Below, piece after piece: positions 7,254 through 16,000 of a stretch of 20,993 nucleotides of DNA. The notes under the pieces are model-generated. The model ran no database searches. It was not told the DNA's origin and was given only the letters and a program-made list of their open reading frames with translations. Every line of letters begins with the position of its first letter. Positions within the stretch are counted from its first letter, which is position 1. Origin of the DNA: Oscillospiraceae bacterium UBA3851 (GTDB lineage Bacteria; Bacillota; Clostridia; Oscillospirales; Oscillospiraceae); NCBI GenBank assembly GCA_002392625.1, contig DGHJ01000148.1, positions 1 to 20,993 on the forward strand, read 5' to 3'. Position numbers and translations under genes: made by a program.

Positions 7254-7690
7254 GTCCCACCCCGCACGGGGTGGGTGGATTGAAATTTCTTGCTGTTGCA
7301 GATGTCGCCGGCCGCGTAGAGTCCCACCCCGCACGGGGTGGGTGGATTGAAATTGTCTCGCCGCTTCCCTTACGGCGAATACCCTGACGTCCCACCCCGC
7401 ACGGGGTGGGTGGATTGAAATTTTGCGATTGCGCCAAACTCGGCATCAGTCATCTCGTCCCACCCCGCACGGGGTGGGTGGATTGAAATCCCTCCTTGCA
7501 TGGGAATACTGGATGCCGAAAATCGTCCCATCCCGCACGGGGTGGGTGGATTGAAATGGTTTTGGTGGCGTTTTGCTGCTCTGTCTGCTTGTCCCACCCC
7601 GCACGGGGTGGGTGGATTGAAATAATGAGGTGCAGGACTTCATCAGCGGCCTCGCGTGTCCCGCCCCACGCGGAGTGGGACGGATTGAAT
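7254..7690 (+). CRISPR. Type I-C CRISPR array: six repeats, six spacers, degenerate last repeat
   Basis: Repeats of 33 bp start GTCCCACCCC and end GGATTGAAAT. They lie at 7254-7286, 7321-7353, 7389-7421, 7457-7489, 7525-7557 and 7591-7623. Five are identical and the fifth has one C-to-T change at position 7. A seventh, degenerate copy (7658 to about 7690) has several changes and a one-base insertion and marks the trailer end. Spacers are 34, 35, 35, 35, 33 and 34 bp. Each repeat forms a CCCACCCC/GGGGTGGG hairpin, and the GATTGAAAT end matches type I-C repeats, so the array reads rightward, away from the cas genes. The leader should lie left of 7254 but is missing. Transcription probably comes from the cas operon. 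Confidence 0.97.
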
Positions 7691-7725
7691 TGTCACGTCC
7701 GTCAATAAGGCGTTCGCGGCAGCTT

Positions 7726-7761
7726 GCGCAGGCCCGCCGGGGATATCCGGCGGGCCTGCGC
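7726..7761 (+). other. Perfect GC-rich hairpin after the CRISPR array
   Basis: A 15-bp perfect stem, GCGCAGGCCCGCCGG (7726-7740) with its complement (7747-7761) around a 6-nt loop, starts about 35 bp after the last repeat. No T run follows, so it is not a classical terminator. It may stop or stabilise the array transcript or act as a Rho-assisted end. Confidence 0.6.
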
Positions 7762-7837
7762 CGTGACCGGTGGCATAAAATGGGAGGGCAGCTCGGCTTC
7801 CGTCTGTATATTTTTAATAGTTTACTGCAAAAAATTA

Positions 7838-7866
7838 TGGATTTTTTGTGAAGAACGTGCTATGAT
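7838..7866 (+). promoter_or_regulatory. Probable promoter of the large cysteine-peptidase gene
   Basis: TATGAT (7861-7866) with TGC directly before it forms an extended -10. The -35 (TGGATT, 7838-7843, 17-bp spacing) is weak. The site lies 58 bp before the gene start, after the array hairpin. Confidence 0.5.
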
Positions 7867-7923
7867 ATGTCCATCGATGTGCCGCCAGGTACAAATCCAA
7901 TGTAGTAGAGGAGATCTTGGCAA

Positions 7924-10900
7924 ATGAAACAAATCAGTAAGAAGCTCCTTGCCGTCCTTCTGACGGTGATGATGCTGCTCAGCCTCCTGCCCACCACCGT
8001 CTTCGCAGAGGGGATTTCCCGCAGACGCGATGACCTGGACCACAAACAGTTGCCCACCGGCTATATCCCCACGCAGATCCACGGCACACAAGCCGTCACC
8101 GACGCGTACCTGCGGGGAGATATGGAGGAGTATTACCGCCTCTCCGGCATCACTCCTACCCGCGACACCCTGCCTTCCAAGTATGACAGCCGTGACTACA
8201 GCTACGTCACTTCCGTCAAGAACCAGAACCCCTACGGCTCCTGCTGGGCCCACGCGGCCATGGGCAGTGTGGAGAGCTACATGATCAAGCACGGCATCCC
8301 GGTTGGCACCGGCGCCGCCGCCACCACCAGCCTGAACCTGTCTGAGACCCAGCACTGCTTCTTCAACTACACCTCCGCCTATGACGCCGAGGGTATGCTG
8401 ACCGGCGATAAGTCTACCCCCAGCGACGGCTGCCTGGATCAGGGCGGCAACGGCGAGATGTCCGCCTACACCCTGCAGCGCTGGACCGGCGTCGCAGATG
8501 AATCTGTCTCCGCTCTGGCCTACAGCAAGGCCAGCACCGTGGCAAGCTCCGGCCTGAACAGCCAGTACGCCTACGCTTCCAACGTCGCCCACGTGCAGAA
8601 CTCCGTCTGGATCCCCGCCACCAACATTGAGGCGGTGAAGCAGGCCATCATGGAGTACGGCGCCGGCAACATCAGCTATTACGAGTCCGGCAGCGCCTAC
8701 ACCTATAACTGCACCATCGATACCTCCAGCCAGGAGAGCAGCTCTCACAAGTGGGCCAACCACGCCATCACCATCGTGGGCTGGGACGACTCCATCGCCA
8801 CCTCCAACTTCAAGCCTAACACCCCCTCCGGCAAGGGTGCCTGGATCTGCAAGAACAGCTGGGGCACCGGCTACTTCAGCAGCGGCTACTGCTACATCTC
8901 CTACGAGGATACCTCCGTTCTTGAAGGCTCTATCTTCTTCTACGACGCCGAGCCCATCGACAACTACGCCCACAACTATCAGTACGACGGCTCCTGCAAC
9001 CTGGTCTGCTACGGCAAGGGCTGGCCCAGCGGTCAGGATTACTACGTGGGCTTTGCCAACAACACTCAGGTGGCCAACGTCTTTACCGCCAAGGGCAACG
9101 AGCTTCTGCGCGCTATCGCCTTCTGCAGCTGGGACGAGGCTCTGACCTATACCGTGGAAATCTACAAGAATCCCACCACCGGCAACCCCTCCTCCGGCAC
9201 CCTGATGACCACCCAGACGGGTTCCGTGACCTTCCCCGGCTACTACACCATCCCGCTGGATAACCCCGTCGCCCTGGGCGCCGGCGATACCTTCGCTGTG
9301 GTCATCACCCAGAATGTGGCTGTGGCCGACGACGACGGCAACTACGTCCACACCCCCTACGACGCCACCTTCAACAACAGCGACGTGGTTTCCTGGTGCT
9401 CCTGGGTCCACGCCAACCACGGCAACACCTCCTACTACAAAGAGCCCAACGGCTCCTGGACCGATTGCCCTGACAACGGCGATTACCGCATCAAGGCCTA
9501 CACCGATGACGTGACCTTCACCGTCACCGCTGTGTCCAACAACACCAGCTACGGTACGGTTTCCGTTTCCGGCAGCAAGATCACCGCCACGCCCAAGACC
9601 GGCTACTACGTTGAAAGCTGCGACGTGATCTCTGGTACCGCCACCTGCACCATCAACGGCAACACCATCACCGTCGCTGCCACTGAGGACTGCACCATCC
9701 GCGTCAACTTCGCCCCCAAGCCCACCTACACGGTGAACTTCATCGCCTCCGGCAACAACGAGGGCAGCCAGAGCGCCCTGGTCTATGACGAGATCACCCT
9801 GCCCGCCACCGTCAGCACCAATCCCGACGGCTGGACCTTCGCCGGCTGGATGACCCAGCAGATCGATGAGACCACCGACGAGCCTGCGTACTACGCCCCC
9901 GGCGCAGCCTACACCGTCACCGGCAACACCACGCTGTATGCCCTGTTCACCCGCGTGGAGGGCAGCGACGAGGTCATCTACCAGATCGTCGCCGACAATC
10001 TCACCGACTGGACCGGCAATTACGTCATCACCTCCGGCAAGGACAGCTCTATGTACGTGCTGAAGGGCCTCTCCGGCAACACCTCCTATGAGAGCGCCTC
10101 CGCCGGCGGCACCGTCACCTTCGCCAACTCCGGCATGACCCTGGACGGCGACGTCCTGCGCAACGTGGGCAGCGCCTACGTCTTCGCCGCGGCCTCCACC
10201 GGCTCGGCATACACGCTGCAAAACGCCTCCACCGGCACGTACGTGGGCAGCTACAACAACTACCTGTACAGCCGCTCCTCTTACAGCTCCAGCTACTGCA
10301 ACTGGGCGCTGGAGTACGACCTCTACAACATCTGCATGAAGGTCAGCAACTCCGCCAGCTCCAACTATCCCTACATGGCGAAGGGCTCCAACAGCTACTT
10401 CGTCGTCAACAGCTCCTACACCACCAACAAGACCCAGTTCTGGAAGGAGACCAACGACTCCACCACCTACTACTGGACCGATCCCGTGGTGGCCGAGCAC
10501 GAGCACGACATGGAGTATGTGGCTGCCGTTGCCCCCACCTGCGGCGCTGACGGCCACACTGCCTACTACCACTGCACGCTTTGCGGCAAGTACTTCTCCG
10601 ACGCCGCCGGCGAGAACGAGATCACCCTGGAGAGCACCGTGATCCCTGCCACCGGCAACCACACCTTCGGCTCTTACGTCTCCAACAACGACGGCACCCA
10701 CAAGCACGTCTGCTCCGTCTGCGGCGCCGAGGAGACCGAGAACTGCACCTACACCGATGTGGTCACCGCCCCCACCGCCACCGAGCAGGGCTACACCACC
10801 CACACCTGCACCGTCTGCGGCTACAGCTACGTGGACAGCTACACCGCGCCTCTGGGCAGCGACTATCCCGTCCACTTCTCCGTCCCGGAGGGTGTGACCA

Positions 10901-12774
10901 AGCCCGCGGATATGGTGTCCAACACCAACACCGGCATCACCCTGCCCACCGTGGAAGCTCCTGAGGGCTACACCTTCCTGGGCTGGGTCGTGGCGGACTA
11001 CGATAACGTTACCGACAAGCCCACCCAGATCCTGACCGGCACCTACATTGCGCCGCAGGAGATTACCCTGAAGGCCCTGTTCTCCTATCTGGACGGCGAG
11101 GGCACCGGCGACGTCACCTATGAGCTGGTCACCGCCGCCCCCACCGATTGGGCCGGCAACTATGTTATCACCTACGGTACAGACAGCTCTCTGTACGCCA
11201 TGAAGGGCGTCACGGTGTCCTCCAACGGCGCGGACATTGAGGCCAACACCAACGCGGCGGCCCTCTCTGCCACCGGCATGACCCTGGACGGCACCAAGCT
11301 CACCAACGTCAGCAGCACCTACTTGTTCAACGTGGCGGCCAGCGGCAACTATTACACCATCCGCAACGCCTCCACCAACGTCTACGTCGGTGAGACCAGC
11401 TCCAACTATCTCGGCGGCTATAACACCTACACGTCCGGCTACTGCGATTGGACCCTTGGTACGCAGACCAACGCCAGCTCCGCCACCTGCGTCAACGGCG
11501 GCAACTATCCGTATCTGAGCTACAACCCCTCCGGCAACTATTTCTGGACCCAGGGCGACAACGGCGTTTCCAACGGCTACGTCAATAATGTACGCTGGTG
11601 GAAGGAGACGCAGCTGGGCACCACCTATTACACCACCGTCATCGAGGCTGAGACGCCCCACGAGCACACCATGACCCACGTGGCCGCCGTGGCCGCCACC
11701 TGCGCTACCGCCGGCAACATCGAATACTGGTATTGCGCCGACTGCGGCAAGTACTTCTCCGACGCCCAGGGCAACACCGAGATCACCCTGGCCGACACCG
11801 TGATCCCTGCCACCGGCAACCACACCTACGGTGAATACGTCTCCAACAACGACGGCACTCACAAGCACGTCTGCTCTGTCTGCGGCGATACCGTCACCGA
11901 GAACTGCACCTACAACGACGTGGTCACCGCTCCCACCGCCACCGAGGGCGGCTATACCACCCACACCTGCACTGTGTGCGGCTACTCCTTCGTGGACAGC
12001 TACACCGATCCTCTGGGCAACGACTTCCTGGTGAGCTTCTCCGTGCCTGCCGGCGTGACGGCCCCCGCCGCCATGACCTGCCATGAGGGCGGCACCATCA
12101 CCCTGCCCACCGCAGGCGCCCCCGACGGCTACACCTTCCTGGGCTGGGTCGTGGAGGACTACAACAACGTGTCCGAGCTGCCCACCGTGCTCACCGGCGC
12201 CTACGCCGCCACCGCCAGCATCACCCTGAAGGCCCTGTACTCCAAGACGGAGACCACCGCTGCGGGCTACGAGCTGGTGACCGGCGCCCCCACCGACTGG
12301 ACCGGCAGCTACGTGATCACCTACGGCAAGGGCACCGGCCTGTACGCCCTGAAGGGCCTGAGCGGCAACAAGAAGTATGAGTCCGCCACGGCCGGCGGCG
12401 CCGCGTCCTACGCCGCCGCGGGCATGACCCTGAACGGCAACGTGCTGACCGACGTGAACGACGCCTATGTCTTCCAGATCACCGCGGCAAGCGGCAAGTA
12501 CGCCATCAAGAACGCCGCCACCGGCACCTACCTGGCCAGCAAGGGCAGCTACCTGTACAGCTACAAGACCAACACGGCCAGCTACTGCCGCTGGAGCCTG
12601 GCGATGAACGGCGAGGCTGTGGACGCCACCAATGCGGCCAGCCGCAGCTACAGTCACCTGAGCTTCGCCACCGCCAACTACTTCATGCTCAGCCGCAGCG
12701 CCGGCACCAACATCTACTTCTGGAAGCTGACCGACGGCGGCAGCTCCACCGTCTACACCACCGTTATCGGCTGA
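7924..12774 (+). CDS. Secreted papain-family (C1A) cysteine peptidase with lectin-like, InlB-like and CxxC repeats
   Basis: This 1616-residue exported protein probably degrades host or dietary protein at or near the cell surface. The signal peptide is residues 1-28 (cleavage VFA|EG). A C1A peptidase follows (about 83-345) with oxyanion Gln101, nucleophile Cys107 (GSCWAHA), His280 (NHAITIVGWDD) and Asn311 (KNSWGTGY). A lectin-like domain of the type found beside bacterial C1 peptidases spans about 347-529. Then come an InlB-type repeat (602-677) and two rounds of unknown module, CxxC region (859-974, 1246-1361) and InlB-like segment (about 980-1055, 1368-1440). A third unknown module (1449-1606) ends the protein. 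There is no dockerin, LPXTG motif or membrane anchor at the C-terminus, so attachment, if any, is through these repeats. The ribosome site AGAGGAG is 10 bp before ATG. It has its own promoter and terminator. Peptidase call firm; substrate unknown. Confidence 0.92.
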   Translation: MKQISKKLLAVLLTVMMLLSLLPTTVFAEGISRRRDDLDHKQLPTGYIPTQIHGTQAVTDAYLRGDMEEYYRLSGITPTRDTLPSKYDSRDYSYVTSVKNQNPYGSCWAHAAMGSVESYMIKHGIPVGTGAAATTSLNLSETQHCFFNYTSAYDAEGMLTGDKSTPSDGCLDQGGNGEMSAYTLQRWTGVADESVSALAYSKASTVASSGLNSQYAYASNVAHVQNSVWIPATNIEAVKQAIMEYGAGNISYYESGSAYTYNCTIDTSSQESSSHKWANHAITIVGWDDSIATSNFKPNTPSGKGAWICKNSWGTGYFSSGYCYISYEDTSVLEGSIFFYDAEPIDNYAHNYQYDGSCNLVCYGKGWPSGQDYYVGFANNTQVANVFTAKGNELLRAIAFCSWDEALTYTVEIYKNPTTGNPSSGTLMTTQTGSVTFPGYYTIPLDNPVALGAGDTFAVVITQNVAVADDDGNYVHTPYDATFNNSDVVSWCSWVHANHGNTSYYKEPNGSWTDCPDNGDYRIKAYTDDVTFTVTAVSNNTSYGTVSVSGSKITATPKTGYYVESCDVISGTATCTINGNTITVAATEDCTIRVNFAPKPTYTVNFIASGNNEGSQSALVYDEITLPATVSTNPDGWTFAGWMTQQIDETTDEPAYYAPGAAYTVTGNTTLYALFTRVEGSDEVIYQIVADNLTDWTGNYVITSGKDSSMYVLKGLSGNTSYESASAGGTVTFANSGMTLDGDVLRNVGSAYVFAAASTGSAYTLQNASTGTYVGSYNNYLYSRSSYSSSYCNWALEYDLYNICMKVSNSASSNYPYMAKGSNSYFVVNSSYTTNKTQFWKETNDSTTYYWTDPVVAEHEHDMEYVAAVAPTCGADGHTAYYHCTLCGKYFSDAAGENEITLESTVIPATGNHTFGSYVSNNDGTHKHVCSVCGAEETENCTYTDVVTAPTATEQGYTTHTCTVCGYSYVDSYTAPLGSDYPVHFSVPEGVTKPADMVSNTNTGITLPTVEAPEGYTFLGWVVADYDNVTDKPTQILTGTYIAPQEITLKALFSYLDGEGTGDVTYELVTAAPTDWAGNYVITYGTDSSLYAMKGVTVSSNGADIEANTNAAALSATGMTLDGTKLTNVSSTYLFNVAASGNYYTIRNASTNVYVGETSSNYLGGYNTYTSGYCDWTLGTQTNASSATCVNGGNYPYLSYNPSGNYFWTQGDNGVSNGYVNNVRWWKETQLGTTYYTTVIEAETPHEHTMTHVAAVAATCATAGNIEYWYCADCGKYFSDAQGNTEITLADTVIPATGNHTYGEYVSNNDGTHKHVCSVCGDTVTENCTYNDVVTAPTATEGGYTTHTCTVCGYSFVDSYTDPLGNDFLVSFSVPAGVTAPAAMTCHEGGTITLPTAGAPDGYTFLGWVVEDYNNVSELPTVLTGAYAATASITLKALYSKTETTAAGYELVTGAPTDWTGSYVITYGKGTGLYALKGLSGNKKYESATAGGAASYAAAGMTLNGNVLTDVNDAYVFQITAASGKYAIKNAATGTYLASKGSYLYSYKTNTASYCRWSLAMNGEAVDATNAASRSYSHLSFATANYFMLSRSAGTNIYFWKLTDGGSSTVYTTVIG
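9979..12726 (+). repeat. Three copies of an unrecognised ~155-residue module in the cysteine peptidase
   Basis: Copies lie at 9979-10449, 11119-11607 and 12268-12726. Each opens with a Tyr-rich strand ending DW(T/A)GxYVIT. Each continues with LKG or MKG, GMTL(D/N)G, a strand like YTLQNASTGTYVG, a C-x-W (CNW, CDW, CRW) and ends in W/FWK. A fourth copy is in the neighbouring metallopeptidase (about 15065-15553). The STGTYVG-like strand is reminiscent of beta-trefoil or other carbohydrate-binding folds, but I do not recognise a family. Confidence 0.75.
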
Positions 12775-12805
12775 CCGAAGCAGGGAAAACGGCATAAACA
12801 AGCGC

Positions 12806-12837
12806 AAGGCGCTGCCCCATTCGGGGCAGCGCCTTTT
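12806..12837 (+). terminator. Rho-independent terminator of the cysteine-peptidase gene
   Basis: A perfect 13-bp stem (AAGGCGCTGCCCC, 12806-12818, with 12823-12835), a 4-nt loop and TTTT. It separates this gene from the following operon. Confidence 0.9.
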
Positions 12838-12869
12838 CCATGCCGGGTTGACGGGCAATAACAGGAATA

Positions 12870-12931
12870 GGGGAGGTTTATATATGTATATAATAGACAA
12901 ACGGCGATCCGAGAGAGGAACAGATTTGTGA
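12870..12931 (+). promoter_or_regulatory. Leader region before the metallopeptidase: TATAAT box and/or tiny leader ORF
   Basis: GGGGAGG (12870-12876) sits 7 bp before ATG 12884, which opens a 15-codon frame, MYIIDKRRSERGTDL, stopping at 12929-12931. A TATAAT (12889-12894) lies inside it, without a clear -35 at proper spacing. Either the box is a promoter for the 13067 gene, or the small frame is translated from an earlier start; both cannot easily be true. The rest of the stretch up to 13066 shows no other gene I trust. Confidence 0.3.
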
Positions 12932-13066
12932 AAATCGACGCAAAAAAGTTGATTCTTTGCTTCGTTTTATATGGACATCAGCGCAATAATGTGGTAAAAC
13001 TAAAGCATGTTGAGGATGAGCAGCTCCCGTCAGGGAAGCGATCCCGAAACCAGGAAGGAGATCTCT

Positions 13067-16000
13067 ATGAAAGTATTCAGAACGATCCTATCAGTCATGC
13101 TCGCGCTCTGCCTTACCCTGTCGCTGGTGCCGGCGTATGCCATCGAGGCGCCGGTCCGGACGGCAGATACACGCGGCATCCACAACAGCATCATCATCGA
13201 TGATGACGCCACCGGCGGCTACGAGGGAGATTACGTGGTGATCTACAATCCCTCCACGTCCTCCTCCACGTCTTACTCCACCGGCACCCTGACCGGCCTC
13301 ATTGAGACAACGGTGAATCCTAGCGTCTCTGCCGATCCCGGCGGCCGTCGCGCGCCGAACCCGGATCAACCGTTCTATAAAATTGACGTGGACCCGCTGA
13401 TGGCCGAGATTGCAAAGACGGCAGAGATCGGCCCTGAGCCGGAGCCTGTCAGAGCCTCCTACAGTGTCGGCAGCACCAAGACCTTCTCCATCTACTCCGC
13501 CTATTCCCCCACGGGCAGCGGAAGCGTGCAGTTCGAGTGCCTCTATGTGGGCCAGCACTGCTACATCTGGACCCCCACATCCTCAGCCAACAACACCTAT
13601 CCGCTGGATGAGATCGACAGCTCCTTTGCCAAGATGGCCGCGGATGAGTTCGACTCCAAATTTGACCTCATGCAGTCCTCCTTCGGCAACCACACCAACG
13701 GCTCCTCCGGCGACGGCAAGCTCCACATGCTGTACTACAACATCAACGACGGCTGGCAGCCGGGCCAGGGCTATGTGGCTGGCTTCTTCTACAATCCCGA
13801 CATTTCCAACAACGGCCTGCCCATTTTGAACATCGACACCTACCCCGGCGTCTATTACAAGAACACCACCAGCGGCAACGAATACAAGCGGATGGATGAT
13901 ACCTACGGCACCATGGTCCATGAGTATCAGCATCTGATCAACTACTCCAACACCAGCGGCATGGCCACCTGGCTCAATGAGTGCTTCTCCGCCGCCGCTG
14001 AGGAGATCTGCTATCCCGGCAGTTCCGTGGTGGGCCGTATCCAGTCCTGGGAGAACTATTACTACTCCGACAACAACGACTGGCTGACCCCGCCTGCTGA
14101 GTTCGAGTACAGCGCCAGCGATTGCCCCAACCTTCACCAGGGCTATTCTCTCTATGCCTGGAACAACAACATCGACGACATCCTGGCCCTGTACTCCCAG
14201 GTCTCCTTCTTTGCCCAGTATCTGTACACCAGATTCGGCAACACGATTTACAGGCAGATCTCCAACAAATATTCCTCCAGTGAAACCTCGGCCATCACCA
14301 GCGCCACCGGGGTGAGCTGCGCGGATTTGGCCAGGGACTTCCGCGTGGCCGTGACAGCCAACGCCGCTCAGGATCAGTACGGCGGCATCTACGGCTTTAA
14401 GGCCCAGGACGGCTACAATCCCTCCACCTATCATGACGTGCAGAATCCCTGGGACCTGCTGAGCCCGGTGGTTTTCACCGGCACCAGCTGCTCCATCAAG
14501 GGCGGCGGCGCCATCACCGTTAAGCCGGTGGGCGGCGTTTACAATCCCCCCTCCGGCGCCAGCTCCAACCTGAAGTACATCGGCATCAAGCTGGCCTCCC
14601 CCTATACCATTACGGCTGTTTCCAACAACGAGACCTGGGGCACCGTGTCAGTGGACGGCACCAGGATCACCGCGACCCCCGCCGACGGCTACTACGTCTC
14701 CGGCTATGAGGTGACCGAGGGCACTGCCACCGCCGTGATCGCCGGCAATATCATCACCGTTACGCCGGAGAGCGACTGCACCATCCAGGTCATCTTCGCC
14801 CCCAAGCCCACCTATACGGTGCGCTTCGTGGCCTGCGGCGCAGACCAGGGCAGCCAGACCGCCTACGTGGGCGACGCCATCACACTGCCCGCCACCGCTC
14901 CTGACGCCGAGGGCTGGACCTTCTCCGGCTGGGTGGAGAACACCGTGGCGGAGACCACTGACAAGCCTGCTTACTACGCACCCGGCGCCACGTACACCGT
15001 CACCGGCAATGTCACGCTGTACGCCCTTTACACCCGCACTGAGGGCGGCGGAAGCGAGACCGTCTATCAGCTGCTGACGGCAGCTCCCTCCGACTGGGCC
15101 GGCAACTACGTCATCACCAACAACGGCACGGGCAGCAGCACCAGCCCTGTGTACGTTCTCAAGGGCGTGACGCCCGGCTCCAACGGCGCGCAGATCGAGA
15201 ATGCCTCCAACTGCAGCAAGCTTGACGATTCCGGCATCGTTCAGAATGACGACATTCTGACCAACGTGGCCACCGACTACGTGTTTGCACTGGCCGCCAA
15301 CGGCAGCTACTACACCGTCCAGAGCGCTTCCACCGGCACCTATATCGGCATGAACTCCTCCTCCTACATGTCGGGCTACACCGCAATCAATACCTCTTAC
15401 TGCAGATGGACGCCCGCCATCAACGCCAGCGGTATTGCGCAGCTGAAGAACGCCGCCAACGGCAGCTATCCGTACCTTGGCTTCAGCGCCTCCAACGGTT
15501 ATTTCTGGTCCGCCAGCACCAGCAACGCCAACGTCCTCAAGCTGTGGAAGGAAACCGAAATCCCCTCCGATATCACCTACTACACCACCGATCCCGTGGT
15601 GACGCCGGTCCATGAACACACCATGACCCAGGTGGCCGCCGTGGCCGCCACCTGCACCGAGCCCGGCAACATCGAGTACTGGTACTGCGCCGGCTGCGAC
15701 AAGTACTTCACCGACGCCGAGGGTGAGAATGAGATCACCCAAGCCGAAACCGTGATCCCTGCCACGGGCCATACTCCCGGCGAGGCGGTCAAGGAGAACG
15801 AGGTTGCGGCCACCTGCGAGACGGCCGGCAGCTATGACAGCGTGGTCTACTGCACCGTGTGCGGCGCGGAGATCAGCCGCGAGACGGTGACCGTTCCTGC
15901 CATCGGCCACAACTGGGGCGAGCCCGCCTACGTGTGGTCTGAGGACAACAGCACCGTGACGGCAACCCGCATCTGCGCCAACGACGCAAGCCACGTGGAG

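Noticed and set aside
7254..7690. Array reading leftward, with its leader on the right
   Set aside because: The degenerate repeat is on the right and the GATTGAAAT end of each repeat points right, which fits type I-C arrays read rightward with the leader on the left.
12268..12774. A dockerin or anchor at the end of the first cysteine peptidase
   Set aside because: The last domain is the third unknown module, ending in VYTTVIG; no calcium-loop repeats, LPXTG motif or membrane span.
7822..12900. A 1692-codon open frame on the minus strand opposite the cysteine peptidase
   Set aside because: It is Gly/Val/Ala-rich with no domain, and it mirrors a gene with signal peptide, catalytic residues, ribosome site and terminator. 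The GC-rich third positions of the real gene remove stops from the antisense frame.
12928..13203. A frame from GTG 12928 before the metallopeptidase
   Set aside because: It runs into the next gene in another frame, becomes Arg/His/Pro-rich there, and resembles nothing known.
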